Assembly: GCF_002140915.1 (NCBI RefSeq)
Contig: NZ_NGKU01000001.1
Span: forward strand, 1,681,539 to 1,745,538
Direction: 5' to 3'
DNA: 64,000 nucleotides
From: Candidatus Enterococcus testudinis
GTDB lineage: Bacteria; Bacillota; Bacilli; Lactobacillales; Enterococcaceae
In this document: positions 40,236-48,733 of the stretch, piece after piece
How the letters are laid out: every line of letters begins with the position of its first letter
Position numbering within the stretch: position 1 is the first letter of the stretch
The notes under the pieces: generated by a model
What the model saw: only the letters and a program-made list of their open reading frames with translations
Databases searched by the model: none
What the model was told of the DNA's origin: nothing
Program-made: the position numbers and the translations under genes

Positions 40236-40281
40236 AATAAGCGAAAAGACACAGTCCATCGGACTGTGTCTTTTCGCTTAT
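40236..40281. terminator. Bidirectional terminator
   Basis: Near-perfect hairpin of about 21-bp arms (AAGCGAAAAGACACAGTCC / GGACTGTGTCTTTTCGCTT) with a 3-base loop, just after the nitroreductase stop. Confidence 0.93.
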
Positions 40282-40301
40282 AAGTTACGTGCTGTCTTGC
40301 T

Positions 40302-40787
40302 CTAGGATTGATCGTCTTGATCCACTAGGATATCGATTGGCGTTCCCTCTGCCAAATGCTCACTCAAAAAAACCACGATTTCTGCCATTGGTTGTTTGAA
40401 TTTCAACAATGGACCGCGGATCCCCCGCCGAAAGTAATTCATCTTGATAGGTTGCCCTTCTTCTTGAAACAAGACAATGCGCTCAATGTCTTGATAGACG
40501 ATCCCTTTGATATTCATAGGATGAATGATGATTCGATCATCGGCTAATCCTTTGCTGTCCAGCGCAAAACTAAGGAAAATAAACCCTGAAATCACACCGC
40601 GGATCCGATGATCTAGCGTGTCATCATTTAAGAACATCGCCACAATAATCACCAATGAAAATATAACGATTGCGATTTTACTTACTGGTCGTTCTTTGGC
40701 TAGCAGCAGAATCTCGCGTCGACTGAGTATCAAAAAAAGAAAAAGCACGATCGTAAATAGCGCCATCAATAGTGTTAAACCTGTCAT
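40302..40787 (-). CDS. Membrane protein of unknown function
   Basis: 161 residues. Three hydrophobic segments (about 4-22, 38-53 and 64-77), then a soluble C-terminal domain (about 85-161) with a beta-rich start (RIIIHPMNIKGIVYQDIERIVL) that resembles small PH-like membrane-linked domains. I do not recognise the family. Divergent from the DUF308 gene. Confidence 0.7.
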   Translation of the reverse strand: MTGLTLLMALFTIVLFLFLILSRREILLLAKERPVSKIAIVIFSLVIIVAMFLNDDTLDHRIRGVISGFIFLSFALDSKGLADDRIIIHPMNIKGIVYQDIERIVLFQEEGQPIKMNYFRRGIRGPLLKFKQPMAEIVVFLSEHLAEGTPIDILVDQDDQS

Positions 40788-40923
40788 ACGTTTCTCCGTT
40801 CAGCTTTTCCCCTATTTTATCAAAGATTGTGGATTCAATAAAGAAATAAATTGCCAGTTGTGTCTTATAGTATCCATTTTCGCTATAATTCGTTACAATA
40901 GGAAAAAAAAGGAGGAAACATTT

Positions 40924-41451
40924 ATGAATGCATTTTTTGATAAATTATATCGCTATGATTTGATCAGAGCTTTGGTTTACATTGTCTTCGGGCTAATCAT
41001 TCTCATCGCCCCCCGCACTGTATTCGATACGATCGTCTATTTGGTTGCAGGCTACATTGCTTGTTTAGGGATTATGAGTCTATACAGCAACTATCAAGAC
41101 CAGAAAAAAGGCTATCGACAAGTCCAATATATTTCAGGTATCCTATTGTTGATTTCAGCTGCGGCTATTTTGATATTTGCTAGCGGGTTGCTGTCAATCA
41201 TCCCTTTCTTTTTAGGTATCTTGATCACCATAAGCGGCTGTACACGTTTGATGGCCAATTTCAGTCAAAAACGAAGTGGTGCCCCTTATTTGATTGGCTT
41301 GATCGTCAGCTTTCTAATCATTGCAGCTGGGATCATTTTGGTCTTCAACCCATTTTCAACCGTCCTGTTCTTCTTCCAAATCTTTGGCGGTATCCTGTTA
41401 TTTATGGGCTTCTCAGATGCGATCAACCACTTTCAGCGAAAAAAAGCTTAA
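40924..41451 (+). CDS. DUF308 (HdeD-like) membrane protein
   Basis: 175 residues with six predicted membrane segments in three repeating pairs (GLIILIAPRTVFDTIVYLVAGYI style repeats), ending QRKKA. This is the DUF308/HdeD family; E. coli HdeD is linked to acid resistance but the role here is unknown. ATG 40924 follows AAAAGGAGG. Confidence 0.85.
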   Translation: MNAFFDKLYRYDLIRALVYIVFGLIILIAPRTVFDTIVYLVAGYIACLGIMSLYSNYQDQKKGYRQVQYISGILLLISAAAILIFASGLLSIIPFFLGILITISGCTRLMANFSQKRSGAPYLIGLIVSFLIIAAGIILVFNPFSTVLFFFQIFGGILLFMGFSDAINHFQRKKA

Positions 41452-41571
41452 AATGAGAATGTGATAAAAATCAAAGTTTTCTGACACCTTCATGTAGACT
41501 TTTGGTCCTTTACCTTTTAAAATAAGAGAAAGTATCAAATTGTAACACGATGCTACTGTAGGAGGTGCGAC

Positions 41572-42015
41572 ATGCAAAAAATCAAACCAGATCTAAAACA
41601 TCCGAATGACGTACCTGTGATCTTTTTGACAGATCCCACCGGTAAAGTCGTGCGAAAAATTTCTATCAATGAATGGCGCTCTTTGAAAGCCGACCCACAT
41701 GCGATCGAAGAATTGGATATCAAATTATATCGTGAAGCCATCAGCTTCTATTTACAAGAAGATTATCCTAAAGCCAAAGATTTATTACATTTTTTGATCA
41801 ACAAGACTGACTATACCCATTACGAATATGTGGAACGTTTGGCCACGATCTATCGGTTAGAAAATGAATACGCGAAAGAAAAAGCGTTATTGCTCAAAGC
41901 GTTTCAGTCAATCAAACAAGTTGAATCATCAGAAGGTATTCTGCGTCGTATCGAAAAGCGTCTAGCAAAAATCGACAGCTTTCCATTTCCAGCGGATACA
42001 CAGTTTACCCACTAA
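41572..42015 (+). CDS. Hypothetical protein with TPR-like helices
   Basis: 147 residues, cytosolic. Residues 1-40 include VIFLTDPTGKVVRKISINEW, a short beta region. Residues 50-135 form helical pairs (YREAISFYLQEDYPKAKDLL, EYVERLATIYRLENEYAKEK) resembling two tetratricopeptide units. No known family recognised. AGGAGGTG ribosome site; followed by a strong terminator. Confidence 0.75.
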   Translation: MQKIKPDLKHPNDVPVIFLTDPTGKVVRKISINEWRSLKADPHAIEELDIKLYREAISFYLQEDYPKAKDLLHFLINKTDYTHYEYVERLATIYRLENEYAKEKALLLKAFQSIKQVESSEGILRRIEKRLAKIDSFPFPADTQFTH

Positions 42016-42043
42016 CAGTTTATCCACTATAAAGTAGACAGAC

Positions 42044-42097
42044 AAGCGCCACTACCCGCTCCTAATCTAAAGGAAGCGGACAGTGGCGCTTTTTTAT
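42044..42097. terminator. Terminator between TPR-like gene and P-type ATPase
   Basis: AAGCGCCACT (42044-42053) pairs with AGTGGCGCTT (42082-42091), with an inner CCGCT/AGCGG stem and a T run. Confidence 0.9.
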
Positions 42098-44010
42098 TCT
42101 GGTAGTTTTTTCAATAAGCGTAAACCATTCAACAACACCAGTAGTGTACTACCTTCATGGGCAATCACACCTAAACCAATGTTCATTTTCCCCAATAGAT
42201 TCAACACCACCAATAAGGCGACGATTAACATCGAAAAATAAATGTTTTGCCACATCACCTTTTCTGTTTTTTTTGCAATACGATAGGCATAATCGACCCG
42301 ATAGAGATCATTTTTCATGAGGACCGCATCTGCCACTTCAATCGCTGCATCTGAGCCTTCTCCCATAGCGATGCCAATATCCGCCTGGACAAGTGCTGGG
42401 GCATCATTGATACCATCGCCGACCATTGCCGTTACACCATATTTTCTTTGCAAATCTGCAACGATCGCTGCTTTGTCCGCGGGCATGACTTGCGCAATCG
42501 TTTGATCGATCTGCAGTTGCGCACCGATGGTATCTCCCGCAGCTTGCCTATCACCAGTGATCATCACCGTTTGAATCCCTTGTTTTTTCATTCTTTCAAT
42601 GACTGCATAGGCTTTGTCGTTTGGTTGATCCATTAAACCGATCACTGCTTCGACAGATTGGTTGATCGAAAATAAGACAATCGTCCGCCCCTTCGCTTCC
42701 AGATCGTCGATGGCGCTTTTCAACGTTGCAGCGATGTCCAAATCTGGACTGACTTTTCCCAGACGATACTGTTGATCCCCTTGATTGGCTATCAGGCCAG
42801 TACCTGCTTGATTGGTGACCGTCAAATGTTGTGTAGGCAGTTCACTTCGGTCGAAATGAGCAATGATTGCCTCCGCTAAAGGATGATTCGCTTGTTTTTC
42901 CATCGCTGTGATCACTGCATCAATGCTTGTACGATCAGCCGTGCCGTAAACAACTTCGGTGACCGTTGGTTTGCCTTTGGTCAATGTGCCGGTCTTGTCA
43001 AAAGCAATGACATTGATGTGCGCAAACTGCGTCAAAAAAGTACTGCCTTTGAACAAGACGCCACGTTTGGCCAAATTAGACAATGCCGACAGACTGACAG
43101 GCACCGCACTAGCTGCTAAGGCACAAGGTGAAGCAGCGATCATCATTACCATACCGCGGTAAAAACTAGTAGACCAATCCCATCCTAAGAGGAATGGTGC
43201 TGTTAAAATAAATAGAGGCACCAACAAAAAGACGATTTTGACATACATCGGTTCGATTTTTTTAATTGTGGTTTCGGTAGGTGACATGTTCGACTGTGCT
43301 TGTGCGGCCATTGCAATGATCTTGGCAAAAACGGAGTCTGCACTATCTTTGGTCACTTCCATGGTGAAATTGCCAGAACCATTCATGGTACTGCCGAATA
43401 CTTCATCCCCGACAGTCTTCTCCCGCGGCACGCTTTCTCCATTGATGGAGGCTTCGTTGATATCGCTTGATCCGGAAATAATCACGCCGTCAGCGGCCAC
43501 TTGATCGCCAGGCAATACTTGCAGATGATCGCCTTGTTTCACTGTTTCTGCCGCAATTTTCGTGACTATCCCATTGGCATCGATCAAGCGGGCTTCTGTT
43601 GGGTTGATTTTCAACAGGTTTGTGATTTCACGCCGACTTTGCCCTTCTGCGTACTCTTCCAAAAAATGCGCACCAGCAAATATCAAGATCAATAACGCGC
43701 CTTCACTATAGTTGCCAATGACGACTGAACCAAGTGTTGCGGCTGTCATCAGTAAATGTACATTTGGTGTGAATCGATGATTGCTTTTTGTTTGCGAAAT
43801 CGTATCTGTGATGCCCTCGCCAATAATATGGTAGCCGGCAAAAAGGATCGTCAACAGATAAAGTACGGTTTTGATTGAATCTGTAGGTATAATGAGTGCA
43901 GCCATAAAACAGATAAAACCAACAAAAAACCATTTCACTGATAGATGACTATGGTTGTGACTATGGTGATCGTTATGCGTTTGCGCTTGGTGACAAGTAT
44001 GTTCTGACAT
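42094..44010 (-). CDS. Heavy-metal P1B-type ATPase (ZosA/PfeT-like)
   Basis: 638 residues from ATG 44010 (GGAGGG site; seven extra codons upstream are dismissed). A short His-rich N-terminus (HNDHHSHNHSH) replaces the usual HMA domain. About eight membrane segments, the metal-site motif ASPCALAASAVP (SPC, P1B-4 type), phosphorylation site DKTGTLTKG, TGDRQAAG and MVGDGINDAPAL. SPC-type pumps mostly export Fe2+, Co2+ or Zn2+. Divergent from the rnf-like operon. Confidence 0.9.
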   Translation of the reverse strand: MSEHTCHQAQTHNDHHSHNHSHLSVKWFFVGFICFMAALIIPTDSIKTVLYLLTILFAGYHIIGEGITDTISQTKSNHRFTPNVHLLMTAATLGSVVIGNYSEGALLILIFAGAHFLEEYAEGQSRREITNLLKINPTEARLIDANGIVTKIAAETVKQGDHLQVLPGDQVAADGVIISGSSDINEASINGESVPREKTVGDEVFGSTMNGSGNFTMEVTKDSADSVFAKIIAMAAQAQSNMSPTETTIKKIEPMYVKIVFLLVPLFILTAPFLLGWDWSTSFYRGMVMMIAASPCALAASAVPVSLSALSNLAKRGVLFKGSTFLTQFAHINVIAFDKTGTLTKGKPTVTEVVYGTADRTSIDAVITAMEKQANHPLAEAIIAHFDRSELPTQHLTVTNQAGTGLIANQGDQQYRLGKVSPDLDIAATLKSAIDDLEAKGRTIVLFSINQSVEAVIGLMDQPNDKAYAVIERMKKQGIQTVMITGDRQAAGDTIGAQLQIDQTIAQVMPADKAAIVADLQRKYGVTAMVGDGINDAPALVQADIGIAMGEGSDAAIEVADAVLMKNDLYRVDYAYRIAKKTEKVMWQNIYFSMLIVALLVVLNLLGKMNIGLGVIAHEGSTLLVLLNGLRLLKKLPE

Positions 44011-44060
44011 GTAAGTCCCTCCATTCTTCATATGAATACATGAACATATTTACATTTATC

Positions 44061-44090
44061 ATTATATATGAACGAACAGTCATGTGTCAA
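44061..44090 (-). promoter_or_regulatory. Promoter of metal ATPase
   Basis: Consensus TTGACA (44090-44085), 18 bp, TATAAT (44066-44061) on the minus strand. AT-rich repeats of TTCAT around it could bind a metal sensor, but no clear Fur, PerR or ArsR-family box can be claimed. Confidence 0.65.
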
Positions 44091-44190
44091 ACAGAAAAAT
44101 GCTGGTTTTATTTATTTGTAAGGGTTTAAATTTTTATGTCAGACTCTCCCATGATACACTTAGACATAGAATAAGAAAGGAGTGTTTTGT

Positions 44191-45528
44191 ATGCGAACAT
44201 TTACTGGCGGCATCTCTCTTAGCCCTCCGTTAAAAATGTTGAAAGAAAAGTTAATGGTCAAACAAGACGATGTCTTGACGTTCTCGCCAACAATGGTGTT
44301 TATCCCGTTAGCCCAACATATCGGCGCACCTGTGGAACCTATCGTCGCCGTTGGTGATTATGTCAAACAAGGTCAAGTGATTGCTGAAGCGGATGCCTTT
44401 GTTTCTGCTAAAATCCATGCCTCAGTCTCTGGAAACATCGTTGATATCGTCGATTGGCCCGACCAGAACAATGGTGAAGGAACCACGATCATCATCGAAA
44501 ATGATTTCAAATATACCAATGACTTTTTGACCGACGCTTTCGATTGGTCGACAGCTGAAAATAAGGAGATCATTGCAAAGATTCAAGCTGGAGGCATCGC
44601 AGGTAAAGGCGGCGCCACGTTTCCTACTCACGTGAAATTCAGTGTAGATGAGCCTAACGACATCCATACGCTGATCCTAAACGGGTCAGAATGTGAGCCA
44701 TTTCTACGTAGTGACGCCTTTTTGATGCAAAAAGAAGCGCAGCAAATAATTACTGGCGCCAAAATCGCCCAAAAGTTATTGGCAGACCCTAAAATTTTGA
44801 TTGGGATCGAAGATGACAAACCTTTAGCAATCAAAGCGATGACCGCTGCGAGTGCCGACGATGACACCATCGAAGTCGTTACTGTCCCAACTGTTTATCC
44901 AACCGGTGGTGAAAAGCAGTTAGTAGAGTTATTGACAGATCAAGAAGTTCCCCTTGGCGGATTGACCGCTGATATAGGTATTGTTTTGATCAACGTTGCC
45001 ACCAGTTTTGCACTAGCCGATGCTGTATGTTTTGACAAACCTTTGATAGAACGCTATACGACTGTCACAGGAGATGTCCAAAAACCTTGTATCGTCAAAA
45101 ATCCCCTAGGGACTTTAGCAGGCGAATTGATTGATTTTGCCGGCGGCTTTCAAGGTGCCCCCAGCAAATTGATCTTAGGTGGACCCATGATGGGCAAAGC
45201 CGTCAATACACTGAAAGTCCCTGTCACAAAAGGCAGCAATGGGGTCATCATATTCAATGAAGAAACCGATTGGCTGTATAAAGAAAATCCCTGTATTCGG
45301 TGCAACAAATGTGTTGAAGCTTGTCCGATGCGTTTGATGCCGATGGAAATCGATCAATTCTACCGTGCGGGAGATTACCAAAAATGTGAAGAACTCTTAG
45401 CAGAGGCTTGTATCAATTGCGGTGCTTGTACCTTTGTCTGTCCGGCAAAACGGTCTTTAGCGGCCAACATCACAGCGGCCAAGAGCAAAGTGGCACAGCT
45501 GCGAGAGGAGGCGAAGGAAAGTGCCTGA
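44191..45528 (+). CDS. rnfC: RnfC-like electron transport subunit
   Basis: 445 residues from ATG 44191 (AAAGGAGTG site). Barrel-sandwich N-terminus (TFTGGISL to about 100), NADH/FMN Rossmann part with GIAGKGGATFPTHVKF (135-150) and GSECEP (165-170), and two 4Fe-4S motifs: Cys368/371/374/378 and Cys407/410/413/417. All cluster ligands are present. In Rnf complexes RnfC exchanges electrons with NAD(H). The C-terminus is short after the clusters. First of three coupled genes, overlapping rnfD by 8 bp. Confidence 0.92.
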   Translation: MRTFTGGISLSPPLKMLKEKLMVKQDDVLTFSPTMVFIPLAQHIGAPVEPIVAVGDYVKQGQVIAEADAFVSAKIHASVSGNIVDIVDWPDQNNGEGTTIIIENDFKYTNDFLTDAFDWSTAENKEIIAKIQAGGIAGKGGATFPTHVKFSVDEPNDIHTLILNGSECEPFLRSDAFLMQKEAQQIITGAKIAQKLLADPKILIGIEDDKPLAIKAMTAASADDDTIEVVTVPTVYPTGGEKQLVELLTDQEVPLGGLTADIGIVLINVATSFALADAVCFDKPLIERYTTVTGDVQKPCIVKNPLGTLAGELIDFAGGFQGAPSKLILGGPMMGKAVNTLKVPVTKGSNGVIIFNEETDWLYKENPCIRCNKCVEACPMRLMPMEIDQFYRAGDYQKCEELLAEACINCGACTFVCPAKRSLAANITAAKSKVAQLREEAKESA

Positions 45529-46591
45529 TTACTATCAAGATTCAGCTAGCGAGAAAATCTTTCAGCAACGTAAACAACAGGACGTACCCCCTAGCCCACA
45601 TATCCGTGACAATGATGAAACTGTCAAAATCATGGGTGCAGTAGTGTTGGCGTTATTGCCCGCAGTCTTATTTTCGGGCTATCTTTTCGGCTTGAAAGTC
45701 TATGGCTTATTCGTCATCGGAATCGTTACCGCTTTTGCTGCTGACATGGGTTGGTCTTTCTTGGTCAAGCGTCCCCTGCGATTCGATTTAAGTATTGTGG
45801 TTACAGCCTTGTTACTGACGATGAATCTGCCGCCTTCTGCGCCATGGTATTTTCCTGTCATTGGTGTGGCCTTTGCGGTGATCGTTGTCAAAGAATTCTT
45901 TGGCGGCATCGGCTACAATTTCCTCAATCCAGCATTGGGGGGGCGCGCCTTGTTGATTGGTTTATTCTATAATCAGATGTTTCTAATCAGTTGGCCTGAT
46001 CCGCCTTTTGGCAGCATCAGTCCTGATGTGGTATCCCAAGCAACTGCCAATGATGTCGTATCTGGCGCCACGCCTCTAGCGGTGATGAAAGCCGGTGATA
46101 CGTTATCCAATCAAGAACTGCTTGATGCTTTCTTAGGTTTTACTGGTGGTCGTGTTGGTGAAACCAGTGCCTGTTTGTTGCTGCTAGGCGGCATTTTTCT
46201 AGTATGGCGGAAAATCATTTCTCCTCGTATTCCTCTGATTATTTTTGCTACGATTGGTCTATTTGCCTTCATTTTAGGACCTGACGGATTCTTTACTGGC
46301 ACGTGGCAGCATGTGATTGGGCATATTATCAGTGGCGGCGCGATGTTAGGTGCTATCTACATGGCGACGGATTATTCATCCACGCCTGGTACAAAGGCAG
46401 GCGAGAACCTATTCGCCGTTGGCGTGGGTTTACTCGTCGTCTTGTTTCGTTTCTATGGATTCACCAACGAAGGCATGAGTTATGCGATTTTGATCATGAA
46501 TTGCTTTACGCCGTTGATCGATCGTTTCTTGCGCTTAAGGATCTTAGGTGAAGGAAAACCGACACCCTTTAATCTTAAATTCATGCGTTGA
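45521..46591 (+). CDS. rnfD: RnfD-like membrane flavoprotein
   Basis: 356 residues, about eight to ten membrane segments, starting at GTG 45521 behind GGAGGCGAAGGA. The covalent FMN motif is intact: Asp178-x-x-Ser181-Gly-Ala-Thr184 (DVVSGAT), the target of ApbE flavin transferases on the outer face. Conserved RnfD/NqrB segments include NPALGGRALLIG and YMATDYSSTPGT. No apbE gene lies in the window, so the enzyme must be encoded elsewhere. Confidence 0.92.
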   Translation: MPDYYQDSASEKIFQQRKQQDVPPSPHIRDNDETVKIMGAVVLALLPAVLFSGYLFGLKVYGLFVIGIVTAFAADMGWSFLVKRPLRFDLSIVVTALLLTMNLPPSAPWYFPVIGVAFAVIVVKEFFGGIGYNFLNPALGGRALLIGLFYNQMFLISWPDPPFGSISPDVVSQATANDVVSGATPLAVMKAGDTLSNQELLDAFLGFTGGRVGETSACLLLLGGIFLVWRKIISPRIPLIIFATIGLFAFILGPDGFFTGTWQHVIGHIISGGAMLGAIYMATDYSSTPGTKAGENLFAVGVGLLVVLFRFYGFTNEGMSYAILIMNCFTPLIDRFLRLRILGEGKPTPFNLKFMR

Positions 46592-46617
46592 TCAATTGTT
46601 TGAAAGGAGGAATTATT

Positions 46618-47190
46618 GTGACGATTGCCAACAGACTTGTACTGTTTCTCGTGATTATTTTAACCAACTATGTCTGTCAACAACTTGCGCCAGCCGTTGG
46701 CAAAAAAACGCCCAACGTCACCACCCGTGTCTGCTATCTTGCCACTGTGATCGGAATAGCATATTTACTCAGCGGCGTCTTATTTTGGGGCGTGATGCAA
46801 GCCAATCTTGTCTATGGAAACGTCGTAGTGACCAATTTAGTCACCGCTGCTCTGATTGCGCTGGTCATCTCATGGGTCCTACTAAAAATAATGCCCGGCA
46901 AATCTCGTTTTCTGACCGATCATTTGACAAAAATCATCTTTGTGGCTGTGCCGATCATGACAGTAGCCACAGTAACACAGTTTCCTTATGACCACTATCT
47001 TCTGCACCTCGCAACAGCCACTGGTATGTACATGTTGTTTTCCTATGCATTATCAGGTGTTCGCACCAGAGTTGAAATTGCGGAGATCCCTCACATCTTG
47101 CAGGGGCTGCCCTTAGATGTTGTGACTTTGTTTCTCTTTTATCTCAGTTTTTCATTTCTCAATGGTGTTTTCTTCAATTACTTGTTCTAA
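46618..47190 (+). CDS. RnfA/RnfE-like membrane protein lacking cluster cysteines
   Basis: 190 residues, six predicted membrane segments, GTG start at 46618 after AAAGGAGG. Size, topology and the C-terminal pattern (SGVRTRVEIAEIPHILQG... then LSFSFLNG) line up with RnfA/RsxA (IRERL..ADVP..F.G...SLAFMGFSG). The LGLCP and TTNC cysteines that hold the buried 2Fe-2S site of RnfA/RnfE appear here as QQLAP and IMTVAT, without Cys; Cys20 is four residues away. Assignment is by position and pattern, so moderate. Followed by a terminator; no rnfG, rnfE partner or rnfB. Confidence 0.7.
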   Translation: MTIANRLVLFLVIILTNYVCQQLAPAVGKKTPNVTTRVCYLATVIGIAYLLSGVLFWGVMQANLVYGNVVVTNLVTAALIALVISWVLLKIMPGKSRFLTDHLTKIIFVAVPIMTVATVTQFPYDHYLLHLATATGMYMLFSYALSGVRTRVEIAEIPHILQGLPLDVVTLFLFYLSFSFLNGVFFNYLF

Positions 47191-47197
47191 ATCCACA

Positions 47198-47245
47198 CAA
47201 CAAGCCAACCAGAATGCAGAGACCATTCTGATTGGCTTGTTGTTT
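47198..47245 (+). terminator. Terminator after rnf-like operon
   Basis: ACAACAAGCCAA..CAGAATG / CATTCTG..TTGGCTTGTTGT, about 19-bp arms; followed by a T-rich stretch. Confidence 0.88.
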
Positions 47246-47265
47246 GATATATACTGTGCAGACAG

Positions 47266-47460
47266 CTATTTTTTTCGAAACATTTCCCGGAATGAGCCAA
47301 TCAAAAATCCTGTCTGATAGGCATTGTCCGCTTTCGCCTTTTTTTCATCGGCTATTTTTTGCCGAGTCTTCAATCCTTTTTTGGCATTCTTTGATGTTCC
47401 TTCCCGTAATTCTTTTGAAGCATTTTGCCATTCTTTAGAAAAACGATTGTATCCAGCCAT
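47266..47460 (-). CDS. Small basic protein of unknown function
   Basis: 64 residues starting MAGYNRFSKEW at 47460, behind AAAGGAGTG. Very rich in Lys/Arg and Ala, helical, without membrane segment until a short hydrophobic AYQTGFLIGSF near the end. I recognise no family. The good ribosome site supports it as a real gene. Confidence 0.6.
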   Translation of the reverse strand: MAGYNRFSKEWQNASKELREGTSKNAKKGLKTRQKIADEKKAKADNAYQTGFLIGSFREMFRKK

Positions 47461-47588
47461 CCAAATCACTCCTTTCTTTTAGCTTATCATAAGCAGGCAA
47501 TCCTTTCACAGGAATTGCCTTTCTGACCTAAATCAGGTAACATAGCAATTAGAAAGAAGTGTGTATGCTGCTTAGAAAGGAAATGACT

Positions 47589-47861
47589 ATGAACGAAACA
47601 CATACAGGATTACTTGTGAATAGCCGTGTTTTCCAAGAAACACCTATGATGCTAACCGGTATCCAATTACTTGAAGACCATAAAATCGTCAATTGTATCA
47701 TCAAAGACCGCTACCTTTCCAGCTATGTTTTGCGATTGCCCTTAAATAAATATCAACTTGAGGTTGAAGGCAAATGGAACAAGCGCGAACAATTGGTGAT
47801 CAAACATATGAAAATAAAAAATATCGATGCCTTTATCAAGATCGTCGGTACACCTGAATAG
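47589..47861 (+). CDS. Small protein of unknown function
   Basis: 90 residues from ATG 47589 (AAAGGAAATGACT upstream; ATG 47583 also possible). Beta-rich pattern (GLLVNSRVFQ, IVNCIIKDRY, YQLEVEGKWN, QLVIKHMKIK), single domain, cytosolic. Family not recognised. Own terminator downstream. Confidence 0.65.
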   Translation: MNETHTGLLVNSRVFQETPMMLTGIQLLEDHKIVNCIIKDRYLSSYVLRLPLNKYQLEVEGKWNKREQLVIKHMKIKNIDAFIKIVGTPE

Positions 47862-47866
47862 ATCAA

Positions 47867-47898
47867 AACAGAGAAGCCATTCCGACTTCTCTGTTTTT
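47867..47898 (+). terminator. Terminator
   Basis: AACAGAGAAG (47867-47876) pairs with CTTCTCTGTT (47886-47895), then a T run. Confidence 0.9.
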
Positions 47899-47940
47899 TT
47901 TTATTTTGTGTTTTTTGTATTATATACTTTGTATTAAGTA

Positions 47941-48300
47941 TTAGGTAGCGATTTGCGCCAATCGTTCCAACAAGCGTTTTTGCTCCTCTTGGATGCCAAT
48001 AGCCATTGGCTTAATCAGCAGTTTGACCGTCGCAGCAGGGGTCTGGATGCTTATTTTTTTGTTCAACACACCGCTGATCTGCATATGAGTAATATCATGT
48101 AAAAATATCGTTTGCATCGCTTTTTCTTTAAAACTCAAATCTAACTGGATCAAATGGATTTTTTCTTCATCAAGAACAAGAATATAATATTTCGGTAACG
48201 GGAGGGCAATCACTTTGGCTTCTTCTGCATAACCCGCAAGTTTGCCATCGAACTTCTGACGGTAGTCTTCAAGGTCAGCTTTTTTGACGATCCACTTCAT
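47941..48300 (-). CDS. Hypothetical protein, PH-like
   Basis: 119 residues from ATG 48300 (AAAGGGG site). Alternating beta pattern (YYILVLDEEKIHLIQLDL, FLHDITHMQISG, KISIQTPAATVKLLIK) then a C-terminal helix, which is how bacterial PH-like domains look. No function known to me. Cytosolic; monocistronic. Confidence 0.65.
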   Translation of the reverse strand: MKWIVKKADLEDYRQKFDGKLAGYAEEAKVIALPLPKYYILVLDEEKIHLIQLDLSFKEKAMQTIFLHDITHMQISGVLNKKISIQTPAATVKLLIKPMAIGIQEEQKRLLERLAQIAT

Positions 48301-48432
48301 TTTCAGCAACCCCTTTCACTTACTTCAAGCATACCCGCTGCCTGTTTGATTGCATAATTATATGCCTGTATCCTTTTTCACATAACCCGTGATCTACCCA
48401 AAAATGGAATTGACAATGTCGAGTTGAAATCC

Positions 48433-48461
48433 TTTACTTTCATCATCATTTCCGATATTCT
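48433..48461 (+). promoter_or_regulatory. Promoter of 63-codon gene
   Basis: TTTACT (48433-48438), 17 bp, TATTCT (48456-48461), then GAGGTG and ATG. Confidence 0.45.
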
Positions 48462-48490
48462 ATTGCTAAATTGAATAGAATGAGGTGTGA

Positions 48491-48682
48491 ATGATGAATG
48501 AATCACAGGTAGATCTAAGCATTGATTATTGGGCAAAAGTCATAGGGCAACCAGATTTAGTGGAAGTTCAAGTCTTACATGTCCTTACTAATACAGTAAC
48601 TGTCTGCATCAAAGAAACTGGCGAAACCGGTGTCGCAAAGCTATGTGACCTAGTTCCTCAAGAAGAAAAAATGATCGTTTAG
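48491..48682 (+). CDS. Small protein of unknown function
   Basis: 63 residues (or 62 from the next ATG), acidic, starting MMNESQVDLSIDYWAKVIGQ. A GAGGTGTGA ribosome site, a promoter candidate and a terminator after it support expression. The middle (LVEVQVLHVLTNTVTVCIK) is beta-like, reminiscent of small S1/OB-like strands, but no family is claimed. Confidence 0.55.
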   Translation: MMNESQVDLSIDYWAKVIGQPDLVEVQVLHVLTNTVTVCIKETGETGVAKLCDLVPQEEKMIV

Positions 48683-48696
48683 CTTCACGCCGTAAC

Positions 48697-48733
48697 AAAA
48701 AAAGACAAAATCAGCTGATTTTGTCTTTTTTTG
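48697..48733. terminator. Bidirectional terminator overlapping ECF-S stop
   Basis: Perfect AAAAAAAGACAAAATCA / TGATTTTGTCTTTTTTT arms. The stop of the ECF S-component gene lies inside the right arm. Confidence 0.9.

Noticed and set aside
44020-44100. Fur, PerR or ArsR-type operator at the metal ATPase promoter
   Set aside because: Only partial AT-rich matches; no full palindrome of any known class.
46588-46617. Longer start for the RnfA/E-like gene
   Set aside because: The TTG at 46588 overlaps rnfD and lacks a ribosome site; GTG 46618 follows AAAGGAGG.
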